64,000 nt of DNA from Marinobacter orientalis (lineage in GTDB: Bacteria; Pseudomonadota; Gammaproteobacteria; Pseudomonadales; Oleiphilaceae), in contig NZ_SRZX01000001.1 in the NCBI RefSeq assembly GCF_004792665.1, positions 744,001 through 808,000 of the forward strand, written 5' to 3'. The position numbers and the translations under genes were made by a program. The notes under the pieces were generated by a model that was not told where the DNA came from, did not search any database, and saw nothing but the letters and a program-made list of their open reading frames with translations. Positions 18,311 through 27,495 of this stretch are shown in pieces. Within the stretch, counting starts at the first letter, position 1; each line of letters starts with the position of its first letter.

Positions 18311-19374
18311 CCCTGGCAATTAAGGCAAGGCTGAAACGGAGCGACTTCGAGCTGGACGTCGACATCGAGCTGCCGCTCAACGGGGTGACATCGCTGTTTG
18401 GACGATCCGGCTGCGGCAAGACAACCCTGCTTCGCATCATGGCCGGGCTCGAAAAGGTGCGCGACGCAGAGGTCCGCTTCGGCAATCAGATCTGGCAGCA
18501 CGGCCGGCACTTTGTCCCGCTGCATCAACGACAGATCGGAATCGTGTTCCAGGAACACAGCCTCCTGCCGCACTTATCAGTGCGCGGGAATCTGCTCTAC
18601 GGTTACAAACGCACTCCCGAATCGCTGCGCAGGCTGCATCTGGGAGAGGTCACCGACATGCTGGGCATTACCGGCCTGTTGGACCGACCGACTGACCGGC
18701 TCTCGGGCGGCCAACGCCAGCGCGTCTCGGTTGGCCGCGCCCTGCTGGCCAGTCCGCAGCTATTGCTGCTCGACGAACCCCTGTCCGCCCTCGACACCCA
18801 GAACAAGCGTGAGATCATGCCCTTCCTGTCGCGGCTGACTGCGGAGTCGGGCGTTCCGATCGTCATGGTGACGCACTCACCGGATGAGGTCGAACGGCTA
18901 GCGGATCGCGTCGTCTTCATGGAAGATGGCCGGATCACCTCACACGAATCCCTGCAGAAGACACTGACGCGACCCGACTCACCGCTCTTCGCCGACGAGG
19001 GTGCCGTCTGTGTGCTCGAGGGCAGCGTGCAACCAGGGCCCAACGACGGACTGACGCGCTTTGGTAACGAACACATCCAGTTCCTGATTCAGACCGGCCT
19101 CGCCCCACAGGGGAAACCGATGCGCTTGCGCATTCATTCCAACGACGTCGCAATCGCGCGCTATCCCGTTGAGGAGGTCAGTGTGATGAATCAGTTGCCG
19201 GTTACGATCGAGCAAATCGTCGCCTTCCGGCCGGGCCGGGTACTGGTGGCGGGAAAGCTCCGGGACGGACAGACGCTGACCGCCGAAATCACCGAACACT
19301 CCTGCCGCAAACTGGGACTGGAGAACGGCCAGCATGTTCATGCGTTGATCAAGTCGGTCGCCCTGCTGGAATGA
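18307..19374 (+). CDS. modC: Molybdate ABC transporter, ATP-binding protein
   Basis: A 355-residue ATPase with Walker A GRSGCGKTT, signature LSGGQRQRVSVGRALL, Walker B LLLLDEPLSALD and the switch His in VTHSPDE. The last 65 or so residues (from MNQLPVTIEQIVAFRPG) form a Mop/TOBE domain that can bind molybdate and could provide feedback on transport. It converges on crp/vfr with a gap of 68 nt. Confidence 0.94.
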   Translation: MTLAIKARLKRSDFELDVDIELPLNGVTSLFGRSGCGKTTLLRIMAGLEKVRDAEVRFGNQIWQHGRHFVPLHQRQIGIVFQEHSLLPHLSVRGNLLYGYKRTPESLRRLHLGEVTDMLGITGLLDRPTDRLSGGQRQRVSVGRALLASPQLLLLDEPLSALDTQNKREIMPFLSRLTAESGVPIVMVTHSPDEVERLADRVVFMEDGRITSHESLQKTLTRPDSPLFADEGAVCVLEGSVQPGPNDGLTRFGNEHIQFLIQTGLAPQGKPMRLRIHSNDVAIARYPVEEVSVMNQLPVTIEQIVAFRPGRVLVAGKLRDGQTLTAEITEHSCRKLGLENGQHVHALIKSVALLE

Positions 19375-19442
19375 TGGTGATGGCGCAGCCAATGCCTGCT
19401 GATAAGCCCATGAAGCTGATACCGCAAGCGACACTCGACCGG

Positions 19443-20096
19443 TTAGCGGGTACCGTACACCACCATGGTCTTGCCCTTGACCCGGACGAGGCCCTGATCC
19501 TCCAGCGTTTTCAGGACTCGCCCGACCATTTCGCGGGAACAGCCTACAATGCGGCCAATCTCCTGGCGGGTGATCTTGATCTGCATGCCATCCGGATGGG
19601 TCATGGCGTCCGGTTCCTTGCACAGGTCCAGCAGGGTACGGGCAACACGGCCGGTTACGTCCAGAAATGCCAGATCACCGACTTTGCGTGTGGTCTGGCG
19701 CAGGCGCGAGGCCATCTGCTCACCGATGAAGTACAGCACCCGCGGGTCCTGCTGGGCGATTTCCCGGAATTTGGTATAACTGATTTCGGCAACTTCGCAC
19801 TCGGTCTTGGCTTTTACCCAGGCACTGCGGGAGTCCATGTTGTCGAACAGCCCCATCTCGCCGAAAAAATCCCCGGCGTTCAGATAGGCCATGATCATCT
19901 CGCGGCCGTCGTCGTCCTCGATAATGACGGTAACCGAGCCCTTGACGATATAGAACAGGGAATCGCTTTTATCCCCTGCATAAATAATAGTGCTCTTGGC
20001 TGGGTAACGCCGGCGATGGCACTGGGAAAGAAAATAGTCCAGGTGCTTGGTTTTGTGCTCAACCGGCTTGACGATAGTGGCCATAGTGCGAGTCAT
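19443..20096 (-). CDS. crp: CRP/Vfr family cyclic-AMP-responsive regulator
   Basis: A 217-residue protein with a cAMP-binding beta-roll ([13 protein letters not shown], then [16 protein letters not shown], which holds the phosphate-binding Arg-Ser) and a C-terminal HTH ([21 protein letters not shown]). The whole sequence is of the E. coli CRP / Pseudomonas Vfr type. As in Pseudomonas it is divergent from an osmC-like gene followed by speD, but trpC, its usual neighbour, is 11 kb away here. The first residues MTRT before MATIVK leave a small choice of start. Confidence 0.93.
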   Translation of the reverse strand: MTRTMATIVKPVEHKTKHLDYFLSQCHRRRYPAKSTIIYAGDKSDSLFYIVKGSVTVIIEDDDGREMIMAYLNAGDFFGEMGLFDNMDSRSAWVKAKTECEVAEISYTKFREIAQQDPRVLYFIGEQMASRLRQTTRKVGDLAFLDVTGRVARTLLDLCKEPDAMTHPDGMQIKITRQEIGRIVGCSREMVGRVLKTLEDQGLVRVKGKTMVVYGTR

Positions 20097-20319
20097 GCCT
20101 CCTCATTACTGGCGGGATCCCGATGTTTTTATTCACCTGCTTTCCATGCGGGTTCATTCATTATAAACGCAACTTATAACAAGAAGGCCCTGTTTCGGCA
20201 ACCTGAAACAGTATAGACCAGATCCTGGGCGCTGCGTTTTTGCGAATATGCCGGATAATACGGGATATGCTAGCATCCAGCCAATCGAACGCCACATCCC
20301 ATGCGGAGCAGGACTACAG

Positions 20320-20742
20320 ATGAAAGCAACCATTGACTGGACCGGCAACGCCAGCTTCCGGGCAACCAGCGGCAGCGGGCACGCGATACAGATGGACGGT
20401 CCACCCGACCACGGCGGCAAGGACCTGGGCCCACGCCCCATGGAGATGATGCTGATGGGGCTCGGCGGCTGCTCTTCCTTTGATGTAATGAGCATTCTGC
20501 AGAAAAGCCGGCAGGACGTGACGGCCTGCCATGCCGAACTGGAAGCGGAGCGCGCCGATGCAGTGCCAGCGGTCTTTACCCGCATTCACCTGCACTTTGT
20601 TATTACCGGAAGCAAACTGAAGGAAAACCTGGTGAAGAGGGCGGTCAGTCTTTCTGCGGAAAAATACTGTTCCGCCTCCATCATGCTGGAAAAAGCCGGC
20701 GTGGAAATCACCCATAGTCATGAGATCCGCGAGACCCCCTGA
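20320..20742 (+). CDS. OsmC family protein
   Basis: A 140-residue protein of the OsmC/Ohr fold: MKATIDWTGNASF, PMEMMLMGLGGCSSFDV and CSASIMLEKAGVEITH. Both redox Cys positions of the family are present (GGCSS and YCSAS), so thiol-based peroxide reduction is possible. This is the PA0653/YhfA-like subgroup found between crp/vfr and speD. I start it at ATG 20320; the frame extends to 20248, but that part is not family sequence. Confidence 0.85.
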   Translation: MKATIDWTGNASFRATSGSGHAIQMDGPPDHGGKDLGPRPMEMMLMGLGGCSSFDVMSILQKSRQDVTACHAELEAERADAVPAVFTRIHLHFVITGSKLKENLVKRAVSLSAEKYCSASIMLEKAGVEITHSHEIRETP

Positions 20743-20938
20743 ACCGGGGCAAATACGGATGCTACAATATTGCTTTGGACTCTACCCAAATCAAGGGTCG
20801 GTGTGCATAATACGCACCCTCTCCGCCGGTCTGCGCAAAAGGTAAACATGCCGGTCAGTTATCGGTGGCGGCCTTGGTGGCATGCGGTAAAAGGCGTGAC
20901 CACTGACATTCATCTCCAGTCACTTGGGGGGGCTGAAC

Positions 20939-21730
20939 ATGGAAACCAAACTACAACTGCATGGTTTCAATAACCTGACCAAATCGTTGAGCTTCAACAT
21001 CTACGACATCTGTTATGCGCAGACCGAAGAGCAGCGTAAAGCCTACATTGATTATATCGACGAGATGTACAACGCCGAGCGTCTGACCCAGATTCTCACC
21101 GATGTGGTCAAGATTATTGGCGCCAATGTGCTCAATATTGCACGCCAGGACTACGAGCCTCACGGCGCCTCTGTCACCATGCTGATTGCGGAGCACGAAC
21201 TCAGTGATGGTGAGGCGGACAACGAGGAGTCACCGGGCCCGCTGCCGGATGCCATCGTGGCACATCTGGACAAGAGCCACGTTACGGTGCACACCTATCC
21301 GGAGAGCCATCCCCACGACGGCGTGAGCACGTTCCGTGCCGACATCGACGTGTCCACCTGCGGCCTGATCTCGCCATTGAAGGTACTCAACTACCTGATC
21401 CACAGCTTTGATTCCGATGTGGTCACCGTGGATTACCGTGTGCGGGGCTTCACCCGCGACGTGGACGGCACCAAGCATTATATTGATCATGACATCAACT
21501 CGATCCAGAACTATCTGACCGAGGATACCCAGAACGCCTACCAGATGATTGATGTCAACGTGTACCAGGAAAACCTGTTTCACACCAAAATGATGCTCAA
21601 GAACTTCAAGCTGGATAACTACGTGTTCGGGGTCAATGCCAGTGACCTGGACCCACGGGAAGCGCAGTCGATCGAAGACCGTCTGAAGCGGGAAATGCTG
21701 GAGATTTTCTACTCCCGTAACGTGGAATAA
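20939..21730 (+). CDS. speD: S-adenosylmethionine decarboxylase proenzyme
   Basis: Makes decarboxylated SAM, the aminopropyl donor for spermidine. It is a 263-residue E. coli-type proenzyme. Self-cleavage should occur between Lys112 and Ser113 in [13 protein letters not shown], creating the pyruvoyl group on the alpha chain. Later conserved parts include [16 protein letters not shown] 20939 follows a GGGGGG Shine-Dalgarno. A strong terminator follows the stop. Confidence 0.95.
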   Translation: METKLQLHGFNNLTKSLSFNIYDICYAQTEEQRKAYIDYIDEMYNAERLTQILTDVVKIIGANVLNIARQDYEPHGASVTMLIAEHELSDGEADNEESPGPLPDAIVAHLDKSHVTVHTYPESHPHDGVSTFRADIDVSTCGLISPLKVLNYLIHSFDSDVVTVDYRVRGFTRDVDGTKHYIDHDINSIQNYLTEDTQNAYQMIDVNVYQENLFHTKMMLKNFKLDNYVFGVNASDLDPREAQSIEDRLKREMLEIFYSRNVE

Positions 21731-21740
21731 CCCCGTCCTG

Positions 21741-21780
21741 TCCGGTGATGGCCCACCATCACCGGACCTTCAGTTTTTTT
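21741..21780 (+). terminator. Rho-independent terminator after speD
   Basis: TCCGGTGATGG (21741-21751) pairs with CCATCACCGGA (21756-21766) around a 4-nt loop, 11 bp without mismatch. CCTTCAG and a run of seven T follow. Confidence 0.85.
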
Positions 21781-21866
21781 GATGTCTGCTTCCAGAATTC
21801 TCCGGTTTATTCCCATGGCTTCGAGGGCGTCTAATAGACGTTATACCCCTTGAGGAGGAATACACC

Positions 21867-22724
21867 ATGTCCCTGCGATCCATAAAACAGACCATCCCTG
21901 CACTCGAAACCTCCGATGGTGCCGGTGTTCGCATCAAGCGCTCTCTCGGTCAACACCAGAACATCCGTCTCGACCCGTTCCTGATGCTGGACGAATTCGG
22001 TTCCGACCAGCCCCGGGACTACATTGCCGGGTTCCCTTCACACCCCCACCGCGGTTTCGAGACGGTCACCTACATGATCGAGGGCCATATGCTCCACGAG
22101 GACCATCTGGGCAACCGTGGCAATCTGAAAAACGGTGGTGTCCAGTGGATGACCGCCGGACGCGGCATTGTGCACTCGGAAATGCCCCGGCAGGAGTCCG
22201 GGCAGATGCGCGGATTCCAGCTCTGGCTCAATCTGCCCGCTGCAGAAAAAATGAAGCCGGCAGGTTACCGGGACATCCAGCCGGAAGACATTCCCGCCAT
22301 CACTGTCGACGGGGGTCTGGTCAAACTGATTGCCGGCACAGTCACGCTGGAAGGACAGGAACATCTGGGCGCCGTCAACGGGGGCAGCACCCGGCCACTG
22401 TACGCGGACATTCATCTGGAACCGGGAAAAGAGACCCTGTTGCCGGTCAGCCCGGAGCTGGACGGCCTGTTATATCTGTATGCCGGCGAGGCTTCACTGG
22501 TTTCAGATGAGGGTTCCCGTGCTCTTCAGGCCTCCGCCGCCAGCATCCTCTCTCCGGGAGACAGTATCCGTGTCGGCGCCGGTGAAAACGGCGCGCGCCT
22601 GTTGCTGATTGCCGGCAAGCCGATTGGTGAACCCGTTGTGCAATACGGTCCGTTCGTCATGAACACCCGCGAAGAGATTGAGCAGACCCTGCGGGACTAC
22701 CGCGACGGCCGCCTGACTGCCTGA
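21867..22724 (+). CDS. Pirin family bicupin protein
   Basis: A 285-residue cupin protein. The N-terminal cupin has the pirin metal ligands in FPSHPHRGFETVTYMIEGHMLHED (two His near residue 56, one near 100, and an acidic ligand), and MTAGRGIVHSEMP is present. Some pirins are quercetin 2,3-dioxygenases; others act as redox-sensitive regulators. The substrate cannot be told here. GAGGAGG precedes the ATG. It converges on the phosphoribulokinase gene with an 8-nt gap. Confidence 0.88.
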   Translation: MSLRSIKQTIPALETSDGAGVRIKRSLGQHQNIRLDPFLMLDEFGSDQPRDYIAGFPSHPHRGFETVTYMIEGHMLHEDHLGNRGNLKNGGVQWMTAGRGIVHSEMPRQESGQMRGFQLWLNLPAAEKMKPAGYRDIQPEDIPAITVDGGLVKLIAGTVTLEGQEHLGAVNGGSTRPLYADIHLEPGKETLLPVSPELDGLLYLYAGEASLVSDEGSRALQASAASILSPGDSIRVGAGENGARLLLIAGKPIGEPVVQYGPFVMNTREEIEQTLRDYRDGRLTA

Positions 22725-22732
22725 TCGGCCAT

Positions 22733-23599
22733 TCATGCAAAGGGTTTGTGGGCCATCAGCTCTGACACCAGCGGCCGCATGATCAGATCCATGGCCAGGG
22801 ACAGCTTGGTGCCGGGAATAACAATAGTGTCGTGGCGCGACAGGCTGCTGCCGGTAATCATCTGCAGCAGATAGGGAAGGTCCACATCCGAGGGCTCACG
22901 GAAATGGATGACGATCAGGCTTTCGTCTTCGGTGGGCACATCCCGGACAACAAAGGGATTGGAGGTGTCCACCAGAGGTATGCGCTGGAAGTTGACGTGG
23001 GTGTGGGCGAACTGGGGGACGATATCGTGCACGTAATCGTCCATGCGGTTGACGATAGTCTGCACCACCGCCTCCTGCGAATAGCCGCGCCTGTTGGTGT
23101 CGCGATGGATTTTCTGGATCCACTCAAGATTGACAATGGGCACTACCCCCACCAACAGATCGACATATTGGGCGATGTTGAAGGCTTCGCTGACGACCCC
23201 ACCGTGCAGGCCCTCATAAAAAAGCAGGTCGGTATCCGGGGCCAACGGTCCCCACGGGGTGAACGTTCCGGGTTTGTAGCCCGCCTCGATCAGCTGTCTT
23301 TCCTCGTCGTGAACATACTGGCGGAACTGGCCGCTGCCGGTATGTCCGTAATCATAAAACAGCGCTTCCAGTTTATCGATGTGGTTCGCCGCCAGCGCAA
23401 AGTGATTACGCTCACCAAACTGGCCCTTGGCCGCAAGGCGCGCCATCTGCTGACGATTATAACGATGAAAGCTGTCGCCGCTGACCATCGCAGCCCGGAA
23501 ACCTTCACCAGCGAAAAGACGGCTGAATATCTCGCCGGTAGTGGTGGTACCGGCACCGGACGAACCGGTAACCGCGATAATCGGGTGACGTTTTGACAT
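22733..23599 (-). CDS. prkB: PrkB-type phosphoribulokinase/uridine kinase family protein
   Basis: A 288-residue P-loop kinase. The ATP loop is GSSGAGTTTT and later parts include VSGDSFHRYNR, HFALAANHIDKLE and DLLFYEGLHGG. It resembles PrkB proteins of heterotrophic gammaproteobacteria, which lack RuBisCO, so a Calvin-cycle role is not implied. No cbb genes are present in the window, and the natural substrate in such hosts is unclear. It is transcribed after the large PilZ/GGDEF/EAL gene, 18 nt downstream. Confidence 0.85.
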   Translation of the reverse strand: MSKRHPIIAVTGSSGAGTTTTGEIFSRLFAGEGFRAAMVSGDSFHRYNRQQMARLAAKGQFGERNHFALAANHIDKLEALFYDYGHTGSGQFRQYVHDEERQLIEAGYKPGTFTPWGPLAPDTDLLFYEGLHGGVVSEAFNIAQYVDLLVGVVPIVNLEWIQKIHRDTNRRGYSQEAVVQTIVNRMDDYVHDIVPQFAHTHVNFQRIPLVDTSNPFVVRDVPTEDESLIVIHFREPSDVDLPYLLQMITGSSLSRHDTIVIPGTKLSLAMDLIMRPLVSELMAHKPFA

Positions 23600-23617
23600 A
23601 ACAGGCGGTCCGGAAAG

Positions 23618-26600
23618 TCAGTCCAGGCTGGTGAGCAGCCGCGGCTTTTCGATGACGAAACCCTGAGCATAGTCCACACCCAGGCTGGTCAGCATATCGA
23701 GAACCCCGCGGCTTTCAACCTGAGAGGCAATCACTTCCCGTTTCATGTAGTGGGCCATGTCCACCATCGACTTCACCATGGCCCGATCCGTTTCACTGGT
23801 ATCCAGCTGGCTGGTGAATGCGCTGTCCAGCTTGATCAGATCCACCGGCAGGCTGCGCATGAACTGGAACGATGTCGGTCCGCTGCCGAAATCGCCCAGG
23901 CAGAACCGGCATCCAAGCTCCTTCATTTCCTCGATAAACCCGGAAATACCCTGAATGTCGTTGATGGCCGAAGCCTCGGTAATCTCGAACCAGATTCTTT
24001 CAATAGGGGCGTTTTTCTGGCTTAGCTTGTGGTAAATGAATTCCATCAGCTGCTGATCGTTCAGCGAATGCCCGGACAGGTTAATGCAGATACCGCCCAT
24101 ATGCTCCGGATCAGGGGCCTTGTCCTGCAGCCAGTCCAGCATCTGGCCCACTACCCAGCGATCAACCGCCTGCATGCGGTCGTAACGCTCAGCCATACGG
24201 ACGAAATCCTTGCCGGTAATCAGGTTACCGGTGTCATCGTACATGCTGATGAGAATCTCGTATTGCGAGGCCATCGTGGTTCGTTGATGAAGCGGAATAA
24301 TCTTCTGGCATCGCAACAGCATGCGCTCTTCATTCAGATCTCCCAGATTGGCCACCTTGGCCGCAATCTGTTCCTGGCGCGCGTGATCATCGGCGTCCAG
24401 GGAATACTCCATTATCTTGCCGTGGCCTCGATTCTTGGCCTCTTTCATAGCGACCTCAGCGGCCTTCAGCCAGCGTTCGGCGTTGGCCAGCGCCGGCATT
24501 TCAGGTGCCAGTCCGGCACTGGCCGAGAGGTGGTAACTGCCGCTGTCAAAACGGAACTTCATCGCCTCGATGGCTGACACGATTTCCCGGGATGCTTCCA
24601 GGGCGCTTTCCGCCGGCAGCAACAGGGCAAATTCGTTTCCGGAAAGCCGTGCCAGCGGCATGCCATCCCCCACTTTACTGCGGAGCACGTCCGCCACCAT
24701 GCGTAACGCTTCATCCCCTGCCTGATAACCGGCGGTATCATTGAGCAACCGGAACTGGCGCAAATCAAGCCGGACCAGGGCGCGCTCATCCTCACGCCGG
24801 GCCAGCTGCTGCTCCAGCATACGCTCAAATTCACGGCGCCCCAGCAGCCCTGTCAGCTCATCGTGAGTGGACGCCCAGGACAGCTGATCGTAGACCTTGC
24901 GCACCATCCGGTCGATGCTCTCGTCGACCAGTGGCCGTTCATACTGGCTGTCGGGCACGATAATGCCCTTACGCATCTGCTGGGCCAGGGCTTCGAGATC
25001 CAGCTCCACAACCCGCATGCCCTGGTGGTTCACGAACACGAACCGGCTGAAACCCCTGGCTACCCAGACCAGACGAATATACTGGGGCTCGTCCGGCTTC
25101 TCCTGATCCCTGAGCCAGTCACCGGTGCGTAACTGCTGCACACGGTTGATCCAGCGCTGCAGGCTGCGCTGTTCACGCTCGGACAGTGCCTGCTTCCTGT
25201 CGTCCTCGTTCTTCGCCGGGGGCATTTCCACCATGTCGGGCGGGCTTTCAGGGCGACGTACCAGAAACTGCTTGAGCTCATCGCGAATCTGCGAGGACGG
25301 CATATGATTGCTGGAAATTGAGGCCAGGCCATCCTGGATCACCCGCAGCAATTCCGGCAGGTTAACCGTATTGTCGGGCTCATCCGCAAAGGTCATCAGC
25401 GAATCAATGACGGACAGGTAGTCCTGCCAGAGCGGGCTTTCCTGCCCCTGGCGGATCCAGGTCAGCGAAAGCAGATCACGCCAGCCACCGTCCAGCAGGC
25501 TGACCACCGCCTTCGGTACTTTCCGCCCTGCCAGCTTCTGTTCAAGTACGGTCGCAACTGCCTGCTTGGACTCGGACACCTTCTGGGCGCCTTCGGCGGC
25601 GGCGGTTACCCGCTCGACGTTACGTCGATATACAAGATTCTGGCGATCTATCAGCCCATCCAGTTCCCTGACCGCGCTCTCGAACACCCCGGTATCCTGC
25701 TCGAAATCGGTGGCAATACGCTGAACCAGTTCATCGATCCGCCGCTGCACCACCGGATTGATGCGACCGCCTTTCACCCCCAGCTGGGCCAGCCGGTTCA
25801 TGACGCCACGTACCGGGCTGTCCTGGTCATCAAAAAACTGCGGGTCCCGCATGACCACTTTCAGCACCGGCACTTCCAGCTGACGCATCCGCGACCGGGC
25901 ATATTCACTGAGCCTGGGGCTTTCCACTACACTGCCGAAGAACCGGTCCACCACGTCCAGAGTGCTTTGCTCTTCCTTTCCCAGGGCGTGCTCGCCGCTT
26001 TCCCTGACCCGCTCCACCACCCGTTCACGGAGGGGCGACTGCTGCGGACTGGCGGTCGCCGCCTGCAACTGAAGCTCCTGCAGCTGTTTCTGCAATTCGC
26101 CGGCAGAGAGCTCTCTGGCACCTGGCGAAAACTCCACAGGCGCGATATCGCCACGGCCCTGGCGGCTCGCAGCCAGCGTGCCGAGCAGGTTCTTCACAGT
26201 TGCAAAGGCTGTCTGGGCGGCAGCGGCATACCCGCGGAATTCAGTAGATGAATTCCGGCCGGGGGACCACTCAGCCCTGCGCTCCGGAGCCTGTATTTCA
26301 CTGACGGCAGCAGCCGTCTCCTGCGCTTGTGCCGCCGGCGCCACTGGCGACTTTTTATCACCGTCACCGGTTTTCACGGACACCTGTTCGCTCAGATACT
26401 TGCTCAGATCCAGATCCGGTAGCACGCCATGGCGCACCAGAATGTTATTCAACTCCCGATAAAGGGGGCCAAGATGCATCAGTACCGACTTCTCGAATAC
26501 CTTGAGACAGGCCTTTTCAACCTCCCGGCCAGCCTTGAACAGACTCAGCCCGGAATGGAAGGATTCGCAAATCAGCGATGGGCCCAGCGGGTTATGGTGA

Positions 26601-27370
26601 CCGGTGGAATTGGCAATGCCAAGCTTGTCGAGGCGGAGCTTCAGCTGAAGCAGATCACCCCGGTACTGGGTGTCCGCCTTGGTTACCATCACGCGGATTG
26701 TCAGCCAGTCCTCGAACTCACCCTTGTCGACCACCGAAAGCTCCGCCCCGGGAGCCCCCCTGGGGGCCGGCTTGAGAGGCGATTCCAGGCTCCGGGCCAT
26801 CTGATGCCAGATAACACGTTGGCGTGCCTGGAGTTGGCCGGCGGCATCCATGAATTCGTTTGCCTGCTGGTCATTACCCGCTTTTTGAGCCGCTTCACGC
26901 AGGCCGGTTACCATCTGCACGAAGCACGCGTCCATCAGCGGCTCGATATACTGGATAACAGCCTTTGCCGATTGGTGAAGAACGAACTGGACCTTGTCAC
27001 TTGGCGCGCGCAGGGAAGAGCGACCCTGATTACGATTGGCGCCACACTGTTCCAGCATGGCGTTGACGGCTTCAGGGTTGGAACGGGAAAAAGCAACGCC
27101 CATGGCGCCTTCGATCCGGCGCATGACGCTTACGTGCAATTCGTGACGTTTACGGCCATCAGGGCTGCGGAAACGGACTACCAGTTCCGGTGTATTCCGG
27201 GCCAGCACCTGATCCAGTTTTCTCGACGTTTCCCCGGAATAACGCACAAACAGCCCCTCTGCGCAGAAATCGGCAATCTGGCAGGGCAGGCTTTCACCGC
27301 CGCCAACATCCAGCTGGGCAGCGAGTTTGATCGGTTGGCGGGGGCTCGAACGACGCTCTTTCGGATCCAT
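23618..27370 (-). CDS. PilZ-DUF1631-GGDEF-EAL protein, probable c-di-GMP effector
   Basis: A 1250-residue soluble protein. Residues about 5-105 are PilZ-like (RRSSPRQPIKL, then DFCAEGLFV). The long middle part matches DUF1631 (LGPLYRELNNILVRHGVLPDL, DVVDRFFGSV). A GGDEF domain lies at about 830-990 and an EAL domain at about 1000-1250. The GGDEF signature reads SGNEF. The EAL domain reads EILIS where EALLR is expected, GDFGSG for DDFGTG, and ASQVES for AEGVE, so several metal ligands are changed. Both enzyme domains are probably inactive, leaving a c-di-GMP-binding regulator. Its partners are unknown. Confidence 0.82.
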   Translation of the reverse strand: MDPKERRSSPRQPIKLAAQLDVGGGESLPCQIADFCAEGLFVRYSGETSRKLDQVLARNTPELVVRFRSPDGRKRHELHVSVMRRIEGAMGVAFSRSNPEAVNAMLEQCGANRNQGRSSLRAPSDKVQFVLHQSAKAVIQYIEPLMDACFVQMVTGLREAAQKAGNDQQANEFMDAAGQLQARQRVIWHQMARSLESPLKPAPRGAPGAELSVVDKGEFEDWLTIRVMVTKADTQYRGDLLQLKLRLDKLGIANSTGHHNPLGPSLICESFHSGLSLFKAGREVEKACLKVFEKSVLMHLGPLYRELNNILVRHGVLPDLDLSKYLSEQVSVKTGDGDKKSPVAPAAQAQETAAAVSEIQAPERRAEWSPGRNSSTEFRGYAAAAQTAFATVKNLLGTLAASRQGRGDIAPVEFSPGARELSAGELQKQLQELQLQAATASPQQSPLRERVVERVRESGEHALGKEEQSTLDVVDRFFGSVVESPRLSEYARSRMRQLEVPVLKVVMRDPQFFDDQDSPVRGVMNRLAQLGVKGGRINPVVQRRIDELVQRIATDFEQDTGVFESAVRELDGLIDRQNLVYRRNVERVTAAAEGAQKVSESKQAVATVLEQKLAGRKVPKAVVSLLDGGWRDLLSLTWIRQGQESPLWQDYLSVIDSLMTFADEPDNTVNLPELLRVIQDGLASISSNHMPSSQIRDELKQFLVRRPESPPDMVEMPPAKNEDDRKQALSEREQRSLQRWINRVQQLRTGDWLRDQEKPDEPQYIRLVWVARGFSRFVFVNHQGMRVVELDLEALAQQMRKGIIVPDSQYERPLVDESIDRMVRKVYDQLSWASTHDELTGLLGRREFERMLEQQLARREDERALVRLDLRQFRLLNDTAGYQAGDEALRMVADVLRSKVGDGMPLARLSGNEFALLLPAESALEASREIVSAIEAMKFRFDSGSYHLSASAGLAPEMPALANAERWLKAAEVAMKEAKNRGHGKIMEYSLDADDHARQEQIAAKVANLGDLNEERMLLRCQKIIPLHQRTTMASQYEILISMYDDTGNLITGKDFVRMAERYDRMQAVDRWVVGQMLDWLQDKAPDPEHMGGICINLSGHSLNDQQLMEFIYHKLSQKNAPIERIWFEITEASAINDIQGISGFIEEMKELGCRFCLGDFGSGPTSFQFMRSLPVDLIKLDSAFTSQLDTSETDRAMVKSMVDMAHYMKREVIASQVESRGVLDMLTSLGVDYAQGFVIEKPRLLTSLD

Positions 27371-27495
27371 GAACTACCTGATATCTGGCCGGTATCCCTG
27401 AAAGGCAGCGACAGCTACCTGCTACTTGGGGGAACAAGGCTGTAATATACTCTCTGGCCCACTCGCCAGCCAGCAGCAAAATAACAGCCTGAACC

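Noticed and set aside
22733..23599. Calvin-cycle phosphoribulokinase
   Set aside because: No RuBisCO or cbb genes are present and the protein is of the heterotroph PrkB type.
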